From: Pseudanabaena yagii GIHE-NHR1
Lineage (GTDB): Bacteria; Cyanobacteriota; Cyanobacteriia; Pseudanabaenales; Pseudanabaenaceae
Assembly (NCBI RefSeq): GCF_012863495.1
Contig: NZ_JAAVJL010000003.1
Location: 310,001-374,000, forward strand
Reading direction: 5' to 3'
DNA: 64,000 nucleotides
This document shows positions 34,426 through 43,888 of this stretch, piece by piece (position 1 is the first letter of the stretch; every line of letters begins with the position of its first letter). The notes beneath the pieces were generated by a model. The model was not told the origin of the DNA. It saw only the letters and a program-made list of their open reading frames with translations, and did not search any database. The translations under genes were made by a program, and so were the position numbers.

Positions 34426-36117
34426 CTAGTTGATTTTTATTTGTTGAAGTTTATCGATTAAATCACCACGTCGGAAAGTAGCAGATAGTTGCTGTAGGGA
34501 AGTTTCATTACTACCATACAAAGACTCGAGAGCTTGTTGAATATCCTGTACTGCATGATTAAAATATGCTTCTCCATTTTGTTCAATCAATTTTTGAGCT
34601 TGATGGAAATTGAGATGACTAATATCATTCATTTTAATTTGGAGATCGTGGAGCAGTCTCTTTCCCATTTGCATCGCAATAAAGCATGAAGCATAACGAA
34701 TAAAGTCGGGATCTTGCGGTTCTGGGCGCTTGCGTCGATTTTCGGCAAGTCGATATAGTTGCACAGCTAGAACTACTTGCGCTCCATTGAGATTCTCGGT
34801 AAAGATTGAATCGTATAGCTTACCAAAGTGTTCACGCGAAAAGAATTTAGCTTGGTGCGGTTTTTCTCGCCAAACAGATAGTACTGCCTCTGCCGCCACT
34901 CCTGAACTAATATCTGTAGATCTAGCACCAGTTTCAGAACGCTTACGCCGATAGTTATATCCTAATTGTTGAATACTTATTTCTAATCTTTGTTGCAGAT
35001 CATCATTAGCACGTAAATCCTTAAGATCTACTGGGTTTTGGCTATTAGTAGCATAGGTAATCTTTTGGACGAGATTAAGATTATCACTCGGTAATTCATA
35101 GAGTCTTAATAAGACATAAGCTTGAGTATCTTGGGGTAAGATTTTTTGGAATAAGTTTGGCTCCTGTATGGTTTTAGATATCGTCATACAGGTTTGTCCA
35201 CCATTAATTATTTGGAGATTTTCAACACGTACTTTGTAATTACTGTCTTGCAATCCGTTATAAGAAAATTTATCGCAAATTAATGTGATTCCATTATTAT
35301 AAAAATAAAAATTATCTTTTTCCTCACTATTCAAAGTATCACGAATACCTTCATTAACACGATTACCTTGTAATCCTAAATAACGACGAATATTCCTTTC
35401 AAGTAGCCGTTCTCCATGTCTTTCAATTAAAGATGCGATTTCCGTTACGGAAATCCTGCCCACAAGCACTCGGCTAAAGCTCATATCTTCGACGATCGCT
35501 TTACCACTTAACTGTAAGGTGTCTTTGACGGGTTTCGATGCTTGCAGAATGTTGACAAGGCGATCGTGATTGACATGTTCCCATGTCGCTTGATCCCCAA
35601 AGCCAGCGCGATCAATTGCTTCTTGGGCAGCATTATTCCATTTCAATCCATTATTACAAGCTAAGGCACGAATTTGAGGAATATATCCATCACGAATTAA
35701 ACTACGTGCCTCTTCGACCTTGGCAAGAAGTCTCGGATTAATGTAATCCAGTCGGGCAGTAGGATTGAACAAATACTTAATGGCATTGATCAGACTTTCG
35801 ATCCCATCTTCAGGGAAATTAGAATTTACCTCTAAATTATTCTTATACTTGGCTTGAAATAAACTAACTGTAAACTCTCCATCATGCTCCTCAGAGATAT
35901 GCATAGCATCTACGCCAAAATCTCCCCCACCTTCGGTTAAACAATCAAAGGTTTGCTCGTCTTCTAAATCTAAAATAGTCTTGACACATAAGTACACAAA
36001 TGCCAGTGATTTGAGCTTTGCCTCATCACGAATGCGAAGTTCTTCACTAGCTTGTTGGCGAATATTATCTATTACAGATGCTAAGCGTTGATCAATGATA
36101 GAAGCATTTATATTCAT
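34426..36117 (-). CDS. AIPR family (abortive phage infection) protein with Mrr-like N-terminus
   Basis: This 563-residue protein has the AIPR core segment LQIINGGQTCMTISKTI in its middle, with VQKITYATNSQNPVDLKDLRAND downstream. The N-terminal ~100 residues contain GGGDFGVDAMHI and SLFQAKYKN (Asp66/Asp70, Gln88, Lys90), the D...QxK arrangement of Mrr-type restriction nucleases. AIPR proteins were named for abortive phage resistance; their mechanism is poorly known. A nuclease-based defence role is inferred. The gene ends 22 bases upstream of the rRNA methyltransferase start, in the same direction, and a defence-type pair lies 2.8 kb away. Confidence 0.87.
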   Translation of the reverse strand: MNINASIIDQRLASVIDNIRQQASEELRIRDEAKLKSLAFVYLCVKTILDLEDEQTFDCLTEGGGDFGVDAMHISEEHDGEFTVSLFQAKYKNNLEVNSNFPEDGIESLINAIKYLFNPTARLDYINPRLLAKVEEARSLIRDGYIPQIRALACNNGLKWNNAAQEAIDRAGFGDQATWEHVNHDRLVNILQASKPVKDTLQLSGKAIVEDMSFSRVLVGRISVTEIASLIERHGERLLERNIRRYLGLQGNRVNEGIRDTLNSEEKDNFYFYNNGITLICDKFSYNGLQDSNYKVRVENLQIINGGQTCMTISKTIQEPNLFQKILPQDTQAYVLLRLYELPSDNLNLVQKITYATNSQNPVDLKDLRANDDLQQRLEISIQQLGYNYRRKRSETGARSTDISSGVAAEAVLSVWREKPHQAKFFSREHFGKLYDSIFTENLNGAQVVLAVQLYRLAENRRKRPEPQDPDFIRYASCFIAMQMGKRLLHDLQIKMNDISHLNFHQAQKLIEQNGEAYFNHAVQDIQQALESLYGSNETSLQQLSATFRRGDLIDKLQQIKIN

Positions 36118-36157
36118 GGAATTGAGATGGTCAAGGTGAATCTGCGATTTAATAATG

Positions 36158-36206
36158 AACCAAGTTTGGGATGACGCGAATCCGTCGAGCCATACAAAAC
36201 TTGGTT
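36158..36206. repeat. Inverted repeat in the divergent gap AIPR / U32 peptidase
   Basis: AACCAAGTTT and AAACTTGGTT pair across a 29-base loop. It sits in the 184-base divergent promoter region and could be an eroded palindromic element or an operator. Confidence 0.45.
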
Positions 36207-36301
36207 TACTGCAAAGCCCCTACTTGAGCATCTACAAATAGCATCGCCACTTGCAGACTTGTGTATTAGCCTAGAATAGAATAGCACTCCACATTTTCCC
36301 T

Positions 36302-38821
36302 ATGACTGTCAATCCTACAATATCCCTAGAGACTGAGCTTACAAGTCCCATAATTAAAGCTCCTGAACTCCTTGCGCCTGCGGGGACTTGGGAATGTGCA
36401 AAGGCAGCAGTAGAAAATGGGGCGGATGCTATTTATTTTGGCTTGGAAAAATTTAATGCGCGGATGCGGGCGCACAACTTTACAGAAGCGGATTTGCCTG
36501 ATTTGATGGCATTTCTGCACCGTCGCGGCGTGAAGGGATATGTGACCCTCAATACCTTGATTTTTACGTCAGAATTAGGCTCGGTGGAATCCTATTTGCG
36601 ATCGATTATTGCGGCGGGAGTGGATGCAGCGATCGTGCAGGATGTGGGCTTGTGCCGCTTAATTCGCCATTTGTCGCCCGATTTCCCGATTCATGGCTCA
36701 ACCCAGATGACGGTGACTAGTGGTGCAGGTGTTGAGTTTGCCAAGTCTTTGGGATGCGATTTGGTGGTGTTGGCGCGAGAATGCTCGATCGCCGAAATCC
36801 GTAAAATCCAAAAACAGATCGGTGATCGCCAAATTTCGCTACCCCTAGAAGTGTTTGTGCATGGGGCTTTGTGTGTCGCCTATTCGGGACAGTGTTTGAC
36901 CAGTGAATCCTTGGGCGGGCGATCGGCAAATCGTGGCGAATGCGCCCAAGCCTGTCGGATGCCCTACGAAATGATTGTCGATGGTCAGCCGATAGATTTA
37001 GGCGATCGGCGCTATCTGCTCAGTCCTCAAGATTTGGCAGGGCTGGCAGTTCTGCCAGAGTTGATCGAGGCGGGAGTGGTATCCCTGAAAATTGAAGGAC
37101 GTTTGAAGCATCCTGAATATGTGGCAAGTGTGACGCAGGTATATCGCCAAGCCATTGATCGCGTGGTGCAAGGTTTAGAAAATCAGGTTAGTGCAGGCGA
37201 TCGCTACCAATTAGAAATGGCATTTTCGCGAGGTCTATACACAGGTTGGCTAGATGGTATCGACAATCAAGCCCTTGTCCATGCCCGATTTGGCAAAAAG
37301 CGCGGCGTATATTTGGGCGAAATTACCGAGATTCGCGATGGGCGCGATAAACAGGTGGTGCTACGGTTACAAGCTCCACTTAAAGCAGGAGATGGTGTCG
37401 TTTTCGATGCGGGTAAACCTGCCGATCGCGAAGAAGGTGGACGTATCTATGCAGTGAATTGCAGTGAATTGCGAGGAAAAGATACCATTGTCACCTTTGG
37501 GCGGCGCGATGTGGATTTGCGGCGTGTGCGCGTAGGCGATCTCCTCTGGAAAACCAACGATCCTGAACTCGATAAACAATTGCGCCAAACCTACACCAGC
37601 GAAAAGATTCTCTTTCAGCGTCCCATTGACATCGAAATTCATGGCGAAATTGGGCAGGCTCTAACTGTGATCGCCCGTGATGCTCAAGGAAATATCGCTC
37701 AAGTGGATTCTACAATGTCGTTAGAGGAAGCGAATAATAAACCCTTAACAACAGAACGTTTAACAGATCAGTTGGGAAGATTGGGAAATACGCCTTTCTG
37801 TTTGGGAACTCTGCACAATCATTTGCAAGGTGCGGTGATGCTTCCCGTCAGTGAGCTAAATCGTATCCGTCGCGAACTGGTCGAGCAGTTAGATATCCTT
37901 CGCAGCAGTCCGAAGCGTTGGCAATTAAATTCTCATTCCTATACTGATTTGTTACCCAAGACTGAATCTAGTCCTGAGATTGCTCCCCAAGCTATTGTTT
38001 TAGTGCGGAATTTAGAACAATTACAAGCAGTTCTCACTACCGATATTTCCACTATTTATTGCGAATTTGAAGACCCTACATCCTATCGGACTGCGATGGA
38101 AATGGCAAGACAAGCTACCCATGCACCGAGTATTTGGGTTGCTCCACCACGCATTACCAAGCCCAATGAGAACTATATTCTCAAGCAAGTTCTCTCTAGT
38201 AATGCCGATGGCTATCTGATTCGCAATTACGACCATTTACAATTTTTTGCCGAATCAAGAATCATCGCTGACTTCTCTTTTAATATCGCCAATCCTTTAA
38301 CCGCCAATTATTTCAAGCAATCTTTTCCCCTAGAACGCCTCACTGCTTCCTACGATCTCAGCATCCATCAATTAGAATCCTTACTCAAAAAATGTCCTCC
38401 CCAATGGTTTGAAATCACCATCCATCAACATATGCCGATGTTCCACATGGAGCATTGTGTATTTTGTGCCTTTCTCTCGGAGGGAACTGATTACACTAAT
38501 TGCGGTCGTCCCTGTGATAAGCATGAGGTAAAATTGCGCGATCGCACAGGAGCCGAACATGTCTTATTAGCGGATGCAGGCTGTCGAAATACTGTATTTA
38601 ATAGCACTGCTCAAACGGGTGCAGAATTCGTGCAACGCTTTCTAGAAATAGGTGTGCGACATTTCCGTTTAGAGTTTGTTAATGAGTCGCCTTCGCAAGT
38701 ATTAGAAACAATTAACCGCTATCAACAACTTTTAGCTGGCAAAATTTCTGGCTCTAAGCTTTGGAAAGATTTAAAGTTACAAAATCAACTCGGTGTAACT
38801 CGTGGTTCTTTAGAGGAGTAA
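36302..38821 (+). CDS. Peptidase U32 family protein (RlhA-like, with DUF3656)
   Basis: This 839-residue protein has the U32 domain: PELLAPAGTWECAKAAVENGADAIYFG near the N-terminus and the family signature EVFVHGALCVAYSGQC (around residue 183), then ANRGECAQACRMPYE. A long C-terminal region follows with a further cysteine set (EHCVFCAFLS, TNCGRPCDKHEV). Some U32 proteins (RlhA, TrhP) hydroxylate RNA bases rather than cut proteins, and bind an iron-sulfur cluster through such cysteines. The length matches the larger cyanobacterial members. It is probably RNA modification, by analogy. Confidence 0.88.
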   Translation: MTVNPTISLETELTSPIIKAPELLAPAGTWECAKAAVENGADAIYFGLEKFNARMRAHNFTEADLPDLMAFLHRRGVKGYVTLNTLIFTSELGSVESYLRSIIAAGVDAAIVQDVGLCRLIRHLSPDFPIHGSTQMTVTSGAGVEFAKSLGCDLVVLARECSIAEIRKIQKQIGDRQISLPLEVFVHGALCVAYSGQCLTSESLGGRSANRGECAQACRMPYEMIVDGQPIDLGDRRYLLSPQDLAGLAVLPELIEAGVVSLKIEGRLKHPEYVASVTQVYRQAIDRVVQGLENQVSAGDRYQLEMAFSRGLYTGWLDGIDNQALVHARFGKKRGVYLGEITEIRDGRDKQVVLRLQAPLKAGDGVVFDAGKPADREEGGRIYAVNCSELRGKDTIVTFGRRDVDLRRVRVGDLLWKTNDPELDKQLRQTYTSEKILFQRPIDIEIHGEIGQALTVIARDAQGNIAQVDSTMSLEEANNKPLTTERLTDQLGRLGNTPFCLGTLHNHLQGAVMLPVSELNRIRRELVEQLDILRSSPKRWQLNSHSYTDLLPKTESSPEIAPQAIVLVRNLEQLQAVLTTDISTIYCEFEDPTSYRTAMEMARQATHAPSIWVAPPRITKPNENYILKQVLSSNADGYLIRNYDHLQFFAESRIIADFSFNIANPLTANYFKQSFPLERLTASYDLSIHQLESLLKKCPPQWFEITIHQHMPMFHMEHCVFCAFLSEGTDYTNCGRPCDKHEVKLRDRTGAEHVLLADAGCRNTVFNSTAQTGAEFVQRFLEIGVRHFRLEFVNESPSQVLETINRYQQLLAGKISGSKLWKDLKLQNQLGVTRGSLEE

Positions 38822-38904
38822 ACGTTTTGACGATTTTAAAACTGACTTAACATCTTTTATAGTAAGTATATATAGATAATTAATCTGCAATAAAAATATT
38901 CAAA

Positions 38905-40221
38905 ATGCACATTCAACAAGTTAAAATCAAAAACTTTCGATGTTTTGAAGATCTGACGGTCAACTTAAATCCAGATGTAAATATATTTGTTGGCAATAAT
39001 GGCTCTGGTAAAAGTGCAGTATTAGATGCGATCGCGGCGGCTATGTATCCTTATACAAATCAGTTTAAACAAATAGTAGGAAAAGAGTCCAATTCTCTAG
39101 ACAAACCTTTTGTCTTTCAACAAGATTTGCCGATTAGATCTGATGACAAAACAAATAACAAGATAGAACTTACTGTTTTAACTACAGAGTTTCCAAGTTG
39201 GACAATTAATTACTATAAAAAAATTACTGATGATACTGCACGTTTAAGTGTAAGTAATGGAGATCCTTGGTTTCAAACAATTCGTCAGGGTATTAACAGC
39301 TATTTGAACGTTCTTAATAATGACATAGAATCCTATCTCTTTACCATTGCTTACTACAGAGGAAATCGAAACCTAACAAACATTACTGATATTGAAAATA
39401 TTTCAAATAAATCTTTTGATAGATTTGATATTTTAAAAAATGCTTTTGATGCAACAGCTAATTTTACAGATTTAGCTAACTGGCTTTTTGTCCGTGAATT
39501 TCAAGAGCTAAGAGAAGGCAAAAAAAAGGGAGACATTAATTTTGAACTTTCTGATTTGAAGCAGGTACGTAAAGCGATTTCTACTATTATTGCTCCTCAT
39601 GCCCGTGTATATTTTTCGCAGACAACTTCAGCCAAACTAATGGTTGAATGGGAAAATGAGGTAGGCGAAAAAATAGAACTATCACTAAGTCAACTAAGTA
39701 CAGGCTATCGCAATATGTTAGCCCTTGTGATGGATTTTGCACGACGATTGGCACAAGCAAACCCAGAGATGGAAAATCCACTGGAAGCCAAAGCCGTATT
39801 AATGATTGACGAGATAGATTTACACCTACATCCCACTTGGCAACAAAAAATTATTCCCGACCTCCGCAAAGTATTTCCTAATACTCAAATCATCGCCACC
39901 ACCCATAGCCCCGAAATTGTCACTACTGTAAAACGCCATCAGGTCAAAATTTTAGAAGATTATCAAATCAAAGAATGTCCCTCACCGACTAGAGGCATGA
40001 AAAGCTCTGATGTTGTGCGCTATGTTTTAGGGCTAGATAATTTACGACCAGATACCGAAGAATCAAGGACATTAACAGCACTTTTTGACGCGATCGATAA
40101 TGGTAATTTAGAAGAAGCAAAACGATTGCGAGATAAATTACAAGACTGGAAATCATTTGATCCAGATATTACTAGAGCCGACATGCAAATCCGTCGATTG
40201 GAGCGTGAAATGACCGCATGA
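38905..40221 (+). CDS. ptuA: PtuA-like AAA/ABC-type ATPase (Septu-type defence)
   Basis: This 438-residue protein has an N-terminal Walker A GNNGSGKS (residues 30-37) after IKNFRCFEDL. It has an ABC-like signature LSTGYRNM, Walker B VLMIDEIDLHLHP (about residue 300) and the H-loop ATTHSPEI. This is the RecF/SMC-like ATPase class found in Septu (PtuA), retron-Ec78 and related systems. The downstream HNH-type gene overlaps its stop by 4 bases (ATGA), matching the ptuA-ptuB order. No reverse transcriptase is present. In the known systems the ATPase controls the nuclease; that is assumed here. Confidence 0.82.
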   Translation: MHIQQVKIKNFRCFEDLTVNLNPDVNIFVGNNGSGKSAVLDAIAAAMYPYTNQFKQIVGKESNSLDKPFVFQQDLPIRSDDKTNNKIELTVLTTEFPSWTINYYKKITDDTARLSVSNGDPWFQTIRQGINSYLNVLNNDIESYLFTIAYYRGNRNLTNITDIENISNKSFDRFDILKNAFDATANFTDLANWLFVREFQELREGKKKGDINFELSDLKQVRKAISTIIAPHARVYFSQTTSAKLMVEWENEVGEKIELSLSQLSTGYRNMLALVMDFARRLAQANPEMENPLEAKAVLMIDEIDLHLHPTWQQKIIPDLRKVFPNTQIIATTHSPEIVTTVKRHQVKILEDYQIKECPSPTRGMKSSDVVRYVLGLDNLRPDTEESRTLTALFDAIDNGNLEEAKRLRDKLQDWKSFDPDITRADMQIRRLEREMTA

Positions 40222-40982
40222 AAAATGTGCTTAAATCTTCAGAACCTGATGAGTTTCAGAAATACAAAAAGAAAAATAATTCTCAATCTAAAACATGGAA
40301 AAGTTTCAAACGAACTAGTGCTTATAATTCTGTCCGTGAAACACTTGTAATTGATCAAAAAGGACTTTGTGCTTATTGTGAAATCGATCTTCATCCCAAT
40401 GATCGTTGTGTCGAGCATTTTATTCCGCGAAATCAATCCACTCCAGAAAACAACTACGATCTAGATTGGCAGAATATGTTAGCCAATTGTAGAGGAGGTA
40501 TGGAAACTATTGATATTTCCGAAGAAGAAAATGAACGTAGAATCTCACAACCACCCAACAGAGTTGCCTGTTGTAGTGCTGCTAAAGCTGATTTTATTCC
40601 CGATGGCAAATTATTAAATCCCCTTGAATTACCAATATTAAGACTATTTCGTTTTAGCAGTTTAGATGGTGAAATCAGACCTGACGAAAATGCTTGTAAA
40701 AATGCTGGTATTCCCATTGAATATGTGCAATTCACCATTCAAAAATTGGGACTCAATGTTCAACGATTAAAAAATGAAAGAGTAGCTATAATTAGCGAAA
40801 TAACCCAAGAGCTTGATGATCGAGATGATGGGTTAATTAATCCAATTTTACTAAAAAAGCAAATTGCCGCAGAACGTTTCGGTGATGGCAAACATGACTG
40901 GCCAGCATTCTTCACAACTATTCGTTGGATTCTAGGAGAAGGTGCAGAAAAGCATTTAACCACTATTTCTTATTTGGGGTAG
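40218..40982 (+). CDS. ptuB: PtuB-like HNH endonuclease (TIGR02646-type)
   Basis: This 254-residue protein carries CAYCE (Cys51, Cys54), VEHFIPR (His67) and the DLDWQNMLANCRGG segment, the HNH pattern of the TIGR02646 family that includes PtuB of Septu and the HNH effector of retron-Ec78. A second cysteine region (RVACCSAAKAD) follows. It starts inside the stop of the ATPase gene. It is expected to cut nucleic acid upon phage infection with its ATPase partner. Spacer residues between the motifs are normal for the family; target unknown. Confidence 0.82.
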   Translation: MKNVLKSSEPDEFQKYKKKNNSQSKTWKSFKRTSAYNSVRETLVIDQKGLCAYCEIDLHPNDRCVEHFIPRNQSTPENNYDLDWQNMLANCRGGMETIDISEEENERRISQPPNRVACCSAAKADFIPDGKLLNPLELPILRLFRFSSLDGEIRPDENACKNAGIPIEYVQFTIQKLGLNVQRLKNERVAIISEITQELDDRDDGLINPILLKKQIAAERFGDGKHDWPAFFTTIRWILGEGAEKHLTTISYLG

Positions 40983-41079
40983 CTGGGGTCAAAACTTGTT
41001 CAGCAGTTAAGTTCAAATTTGGAAATGTGGGCAAAACGATCGCATCATTACCGCGAAACAAATTAAAATTTTAGCTCTA

Positions 41080-41118
41080 GATCAAGGAAGGACATGTGAA
41101 GCGCCTCATTCCTTGATC
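41080..41118. terminator. Hairpin between ptuB-like and FAD oxidoreductase genes
   Basis: GATCAAGGAA and TTCCTTGATC form a 10-bp stem around a 19-base loop, between converging genes. It lacks a clear T tract. Confidence 0.5.
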
Positions 41119-41124
41119 TGGGAC

Positions 41125-42291
41125 TTATAAAAAGCGATTGGGAGAAAGTAGTTGGATAATCTCATCGGGCTTACCTGTGACATGGGCAGCAAACCTTTGC
41201 GCTAAGGGCAAAGCATAGACAGTGGGACTAGTAAATCCTGAGAATAAGTGGAGATTTTCATATTCCTTGACTGCACCAATGAGAGGTAAGCTGTCATTAC
41301 TGAAGGCAACTAAACAATGTCGCCATTTACCTTTTAGTTCTCCTACTTTTGGCAAAATCTGACTCACAGAAGCACGAATATTTGCTTCGCTTTCAACAGG
41401 ATCGATCACTGCGTAGGGATCTGTCAAAACGCGGCTCAATTGCCCAAATCTGACATGGCGATCACGAAATTGAATTGCGCCCGCATCAATTGAAGGTGGC
41501 AAAAGTTCCTGTCCTTTTATATCCCACAGTCGATCCTTTTCCGCGTCAGTTGTAGCTGCTTCTAGGGAATAACGCTTTGTCGAAGCAGGCATAACCATAG
41601 CGCGTAATTCCAGATCTACAGGTTCCGTCTCGATCGCTTCGGCATGGGTAAAATAAATTCTGGCGTTAATCCCTGATGCTTTGAGTAAAGTGCGTGACAT
41701 TCCACCTGCACAGACACATACCTGAGCAGCCTGAAAATTTCCCTCCGTAGTGCTTACCCCAGTAATGCGATCGCCTGAAATTAACAAGTTTTCAACTTTG
41801 GCATAGATAACTTTGCCACCTAATCTTTGAAAAGCTATGGTACAAGCCTCAACAAAACAATCGAGATTGAGATGGGCATGGGGAAATTGTAATGCGCCAC
41901 TAATTCCTTGAGTATTGAGTAAGGGTTCGCGTTCGTGAGCTTCTTTGGCATCAAGTAAGGTCGGCGCGATCGCACAGTGGGTATATTGAGCAAAAATTGC
42001 TTGGGAATCAGCTTCAGGTTCCAGCGTTAATAGGAGGTCTAACTCGCGAAACTCTGTATCCATTCCCAATTCATTAGATAAATTGCGTTGTCGGGTAATT
42101 CCTTCTTCACTGAGAATACGGGTAATCGCTGTGGTTGCACCCCAATAGGAAATACCGCCATAGCCAAGACTGCTAGAGCCTTGAAGTTGCTGATGCTGCT
42201 CAATGAGTAATACTGAGCATCCTGCTTTTTGCAGTTCATAACTCAGAGCTAGCCCTGTAATTCCACCACCAATGACAATCCAATCAGGCAT
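41125..42291 (-). CDS. DAO-type FAD-dependent oxidoreductase
   Basis: This 388-residue protein starts with the FAD-binding motif VIGGGITGLALSYELQKAG and EQ at the end of the second strand. It has the DAO-fold segment QVCVCAGGMSRTLLKASG and a C-terminal LHLFSGFTSPTVYALPLAQ region near the flavin. The family includes glycine oxidase and D-amino-acid dehydrogenases. Its start lies 8 bases inside the end of the upstream glycosyltransferase gene, so the two are coupled. The substrate is unknown; the pairing with a glycosyltransferase does not identify it. Confidence 0.85.
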   Translation of the reverse strand: MPDWIVIGGGITGLALSYELQKAGCSVLLIEQHQQLQGSSSLGYGGISYWGATTAITRILSEEGITRQRNLSNELGMDTEFRELDLLLTLEPEADSQAIFAQYTHCAIAPTLLDAKEAHEREPLLNTQGISGALQFPHAHLNLDCFVEACTIAFQRLGGKVIYAKVENLLISGDRITGVSTTEGNFQAAQVCVCAGGMSRTLLKASGINARIYFTHAEAIETEPVDLELRAMVMPASTKRYSLEAATTDAEKDRLWDIKGQELLPPSIDAGAIQFRDRHVRFGQLSRVLTDPYAVIDPVESEANIRASVSQILPKVGELKGKWRHCLVAFSNDSLPLIGAVKEYENLHLFSGFTSPTVYALPLAQRFAAHVTGKPDEIIQLLSPNRFL

Positions 42292-43645
42292 TATTATTTA
42301 CCTCTTGCAGTTCGATGTCTTCTAATAAATTATCGCCAGCACCTTGATGTTGAGTCTTTACCCATTTGAGAAGCTTCGGCTGGACGCACATCCGCAAAGT
42401 GACACAGGCGATCACAGGAATCCAATGCAACATATAGATCATTGCCGAAGCCGTTTGCCCGATCGCTTGACTCCATGAAACTTGATAGGAACGACGTAAT
42501 GCCACAGCCATTGTCACAGCCGTGAGGGCAAGTGAGAATCCTGCAATTGGGGGTAACATCGGATTATGCTTGAGAGCGATCGCAGCGATGGTATCGGGAA
42601 TGAAGGCAACAGTCAGTAAATATTGATTGATATAAAATAGGCAACCGTCAAATGTTTTCCAGAATCCCATTTTGCCACTAAGCAATAGTTTCCCATAGTC
42701 AAGATAGCGCTGAAATCCCCCTTCTGCCCAACGGTTGCGCTGATGCCAGAGTTGTTTAAATGTTAAGACCCCTTCTTCTTGTACCGCAGGGAAATTTAAA
42801 CAGGCGATGTCCCATTGGCATAGATGTAGACGAATGGTGAGATCAAGATCATCGGTAATAGTCTGCTCATTCCAACCGCCACAATCATCGAGGGCAATAC
42901 GGCGTACAAATTGACCATTCCCGCGCAACTCGCCGACACCGCCAACACGCACACGCAAATCCTGTAAGCACAAATCTAGCGCCATTTCCGCCGATTGTCC
43001 TGCTGTCCACCAGTTATCCGTCGCATTAGCGATCGCCTTTCGCAACTGCACTGCCCCAATTTTCGACTGTTGAAATACTGGTACTAGTGATCGCAACACA
43101 TCCGCAGGCACTTGAGCATCAGCATCAAACACCCCGATAATATCGCCCTTAGTTAAAGCTAGAACTTGGTTTAATGCTCCTGACTTGCCACCCTGAGCCT
43201 CATCACCTCGACGCAAAGTTTTCAGTTGTGGATATTTTTGCTTAAGGAGATTGAGTACATCGGACGTGCGATCGCTACTATTGTCATCAACGATCCACAC
43301 TTCAAAGCGATCGCTGGGATAGTCGATTTGACAGAGATTCTTCACCAAATTTCCAATTACCGCTTCCTCATTTTTTGCCGAAGCTAATAGAGAGAAAAAT
43401 GGAAATTCTGAGGATCGCTCATTTTGATGATTAATTTCAGGATTTGCAGCGATCGCAGATAGAGGGGGCGCAAAAATTAACCGTAATGCATGAATACCAA
43501 ATAATCCCAGTAGCACCCAACGCCACCAAGGGGCAAAATGCAAACCAATTGTCAATCCATAAACAATAATTAGAACAAGGATTGTCTTGATTCTACGGTA
43601 ATTGCCTCCTGACTGAAGGCTGCTACGAAAGTCAGTCTCGTGCAT
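42284..43645 (-). CDS. Family 2 processive-type membrane glycosyltransferase
   Basis: This 453-residue protein has two N-terminal helices, a GT-A domain with VWIVDDNSSDRTSDVL and VFDADAQVP (the DxD), a TDDLDLTIRLH segment, and QRNRWAEGG matching the Q-x-x-R-W acceptor motif. Three or four C-terminal helices follow. This is the cellulose-synthase-like layout. In cyanobacteria similar proteins include the carotenoid glycosyltransferase CruG, which is one possible identity; an oligosaccharide synthase is another. It overlaps the FAD oxidoreductase gene by 8 bases. Confidence 0.85.
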   Translation of the reverse strand: MHETDFRSSLQSGGNYRRIKTILVLIIVYGLTIGLHFAPWWRWVLLGLFGIHALRLIFAPPLSAIAANPEINHQNERSSEFPFFSLLASAKNEEAVIGNLVKNLCQIDYPSDRFEVWIVDDNSSDRTSDVLNLLKQKYPQLKTLRRGDEAQGGKSGALNQVLALTKGDIIGVFDADAQVPADVLRSLVPVFQQSKIGAVQLRKAIANATDNWWTAGQSAEMALDLCLQDLRVRVGGVGELRGNGQFVRRIALDDCGGWNEQTITDDLDLTIRLHLCQWDIACLNFPAVQEEGVLTFKQLWHQRNRWAEGGFQRYLDYGKLLLSGKMGFWKTFDGCLFYINQYLLTVAFIPDTIAAIALKHNPMLPPIAGFSLALTAVTMAVALRRSYQVSWSQAIGQTASAMIYMLHWIPVIACVTLRMCVQPKLLKWVKTQHQGAGDNLLEDIELQEVNNNA

Positions 43646-43824
43646 TTGCGGTTTATATGTTACGAAATATTTAGATGAATATACTCAGGATACCGCTTTA
43701 TCATCAAAGGTTTTCACAATTATCAAAACCTGAACATCCCAAAAAAGAATAATTTTGTAGCTTCAGCTACATTTAATGACTGAAATCAAGAGTAATCAAC
43801 CATTTGCGTTAAATCGCTAATATA

Positions 43825-43861
43825 GTGTGAAGGGGTAATGCTTGGCATTGTCCCTTCACAC
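43825..43861. repeat. Hairpin upstream of sppA
   Basis: GTGTGAAGGG pairs with CCCTTCACAC, with an inner AATGC-TTG-GCATT stem, giving a long two-part hairpin ending 28 bases before the sppA start. It sits right after a TATAG sequence, as do several other elements here, and would be within the leader if transcription starts upstream. Confidence 0.65.
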
Positions 43862-43888
43862 AAACAGTAATTTAAGACCTATAACTGA

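Noticed and set aside
37367-37642. 91-codon reverse-strand frame inside the U32 gene
   Set aside because: Shadow of a well-supported coding region, no independent start signal.
38905-40982. Retron of the Ec78 type
   Set aside because: The ATPase-HNH pair also occurs in retrons, but no reverse transcriptase or ncRNA-like region is adjacent; Septu-like is the simpler call.
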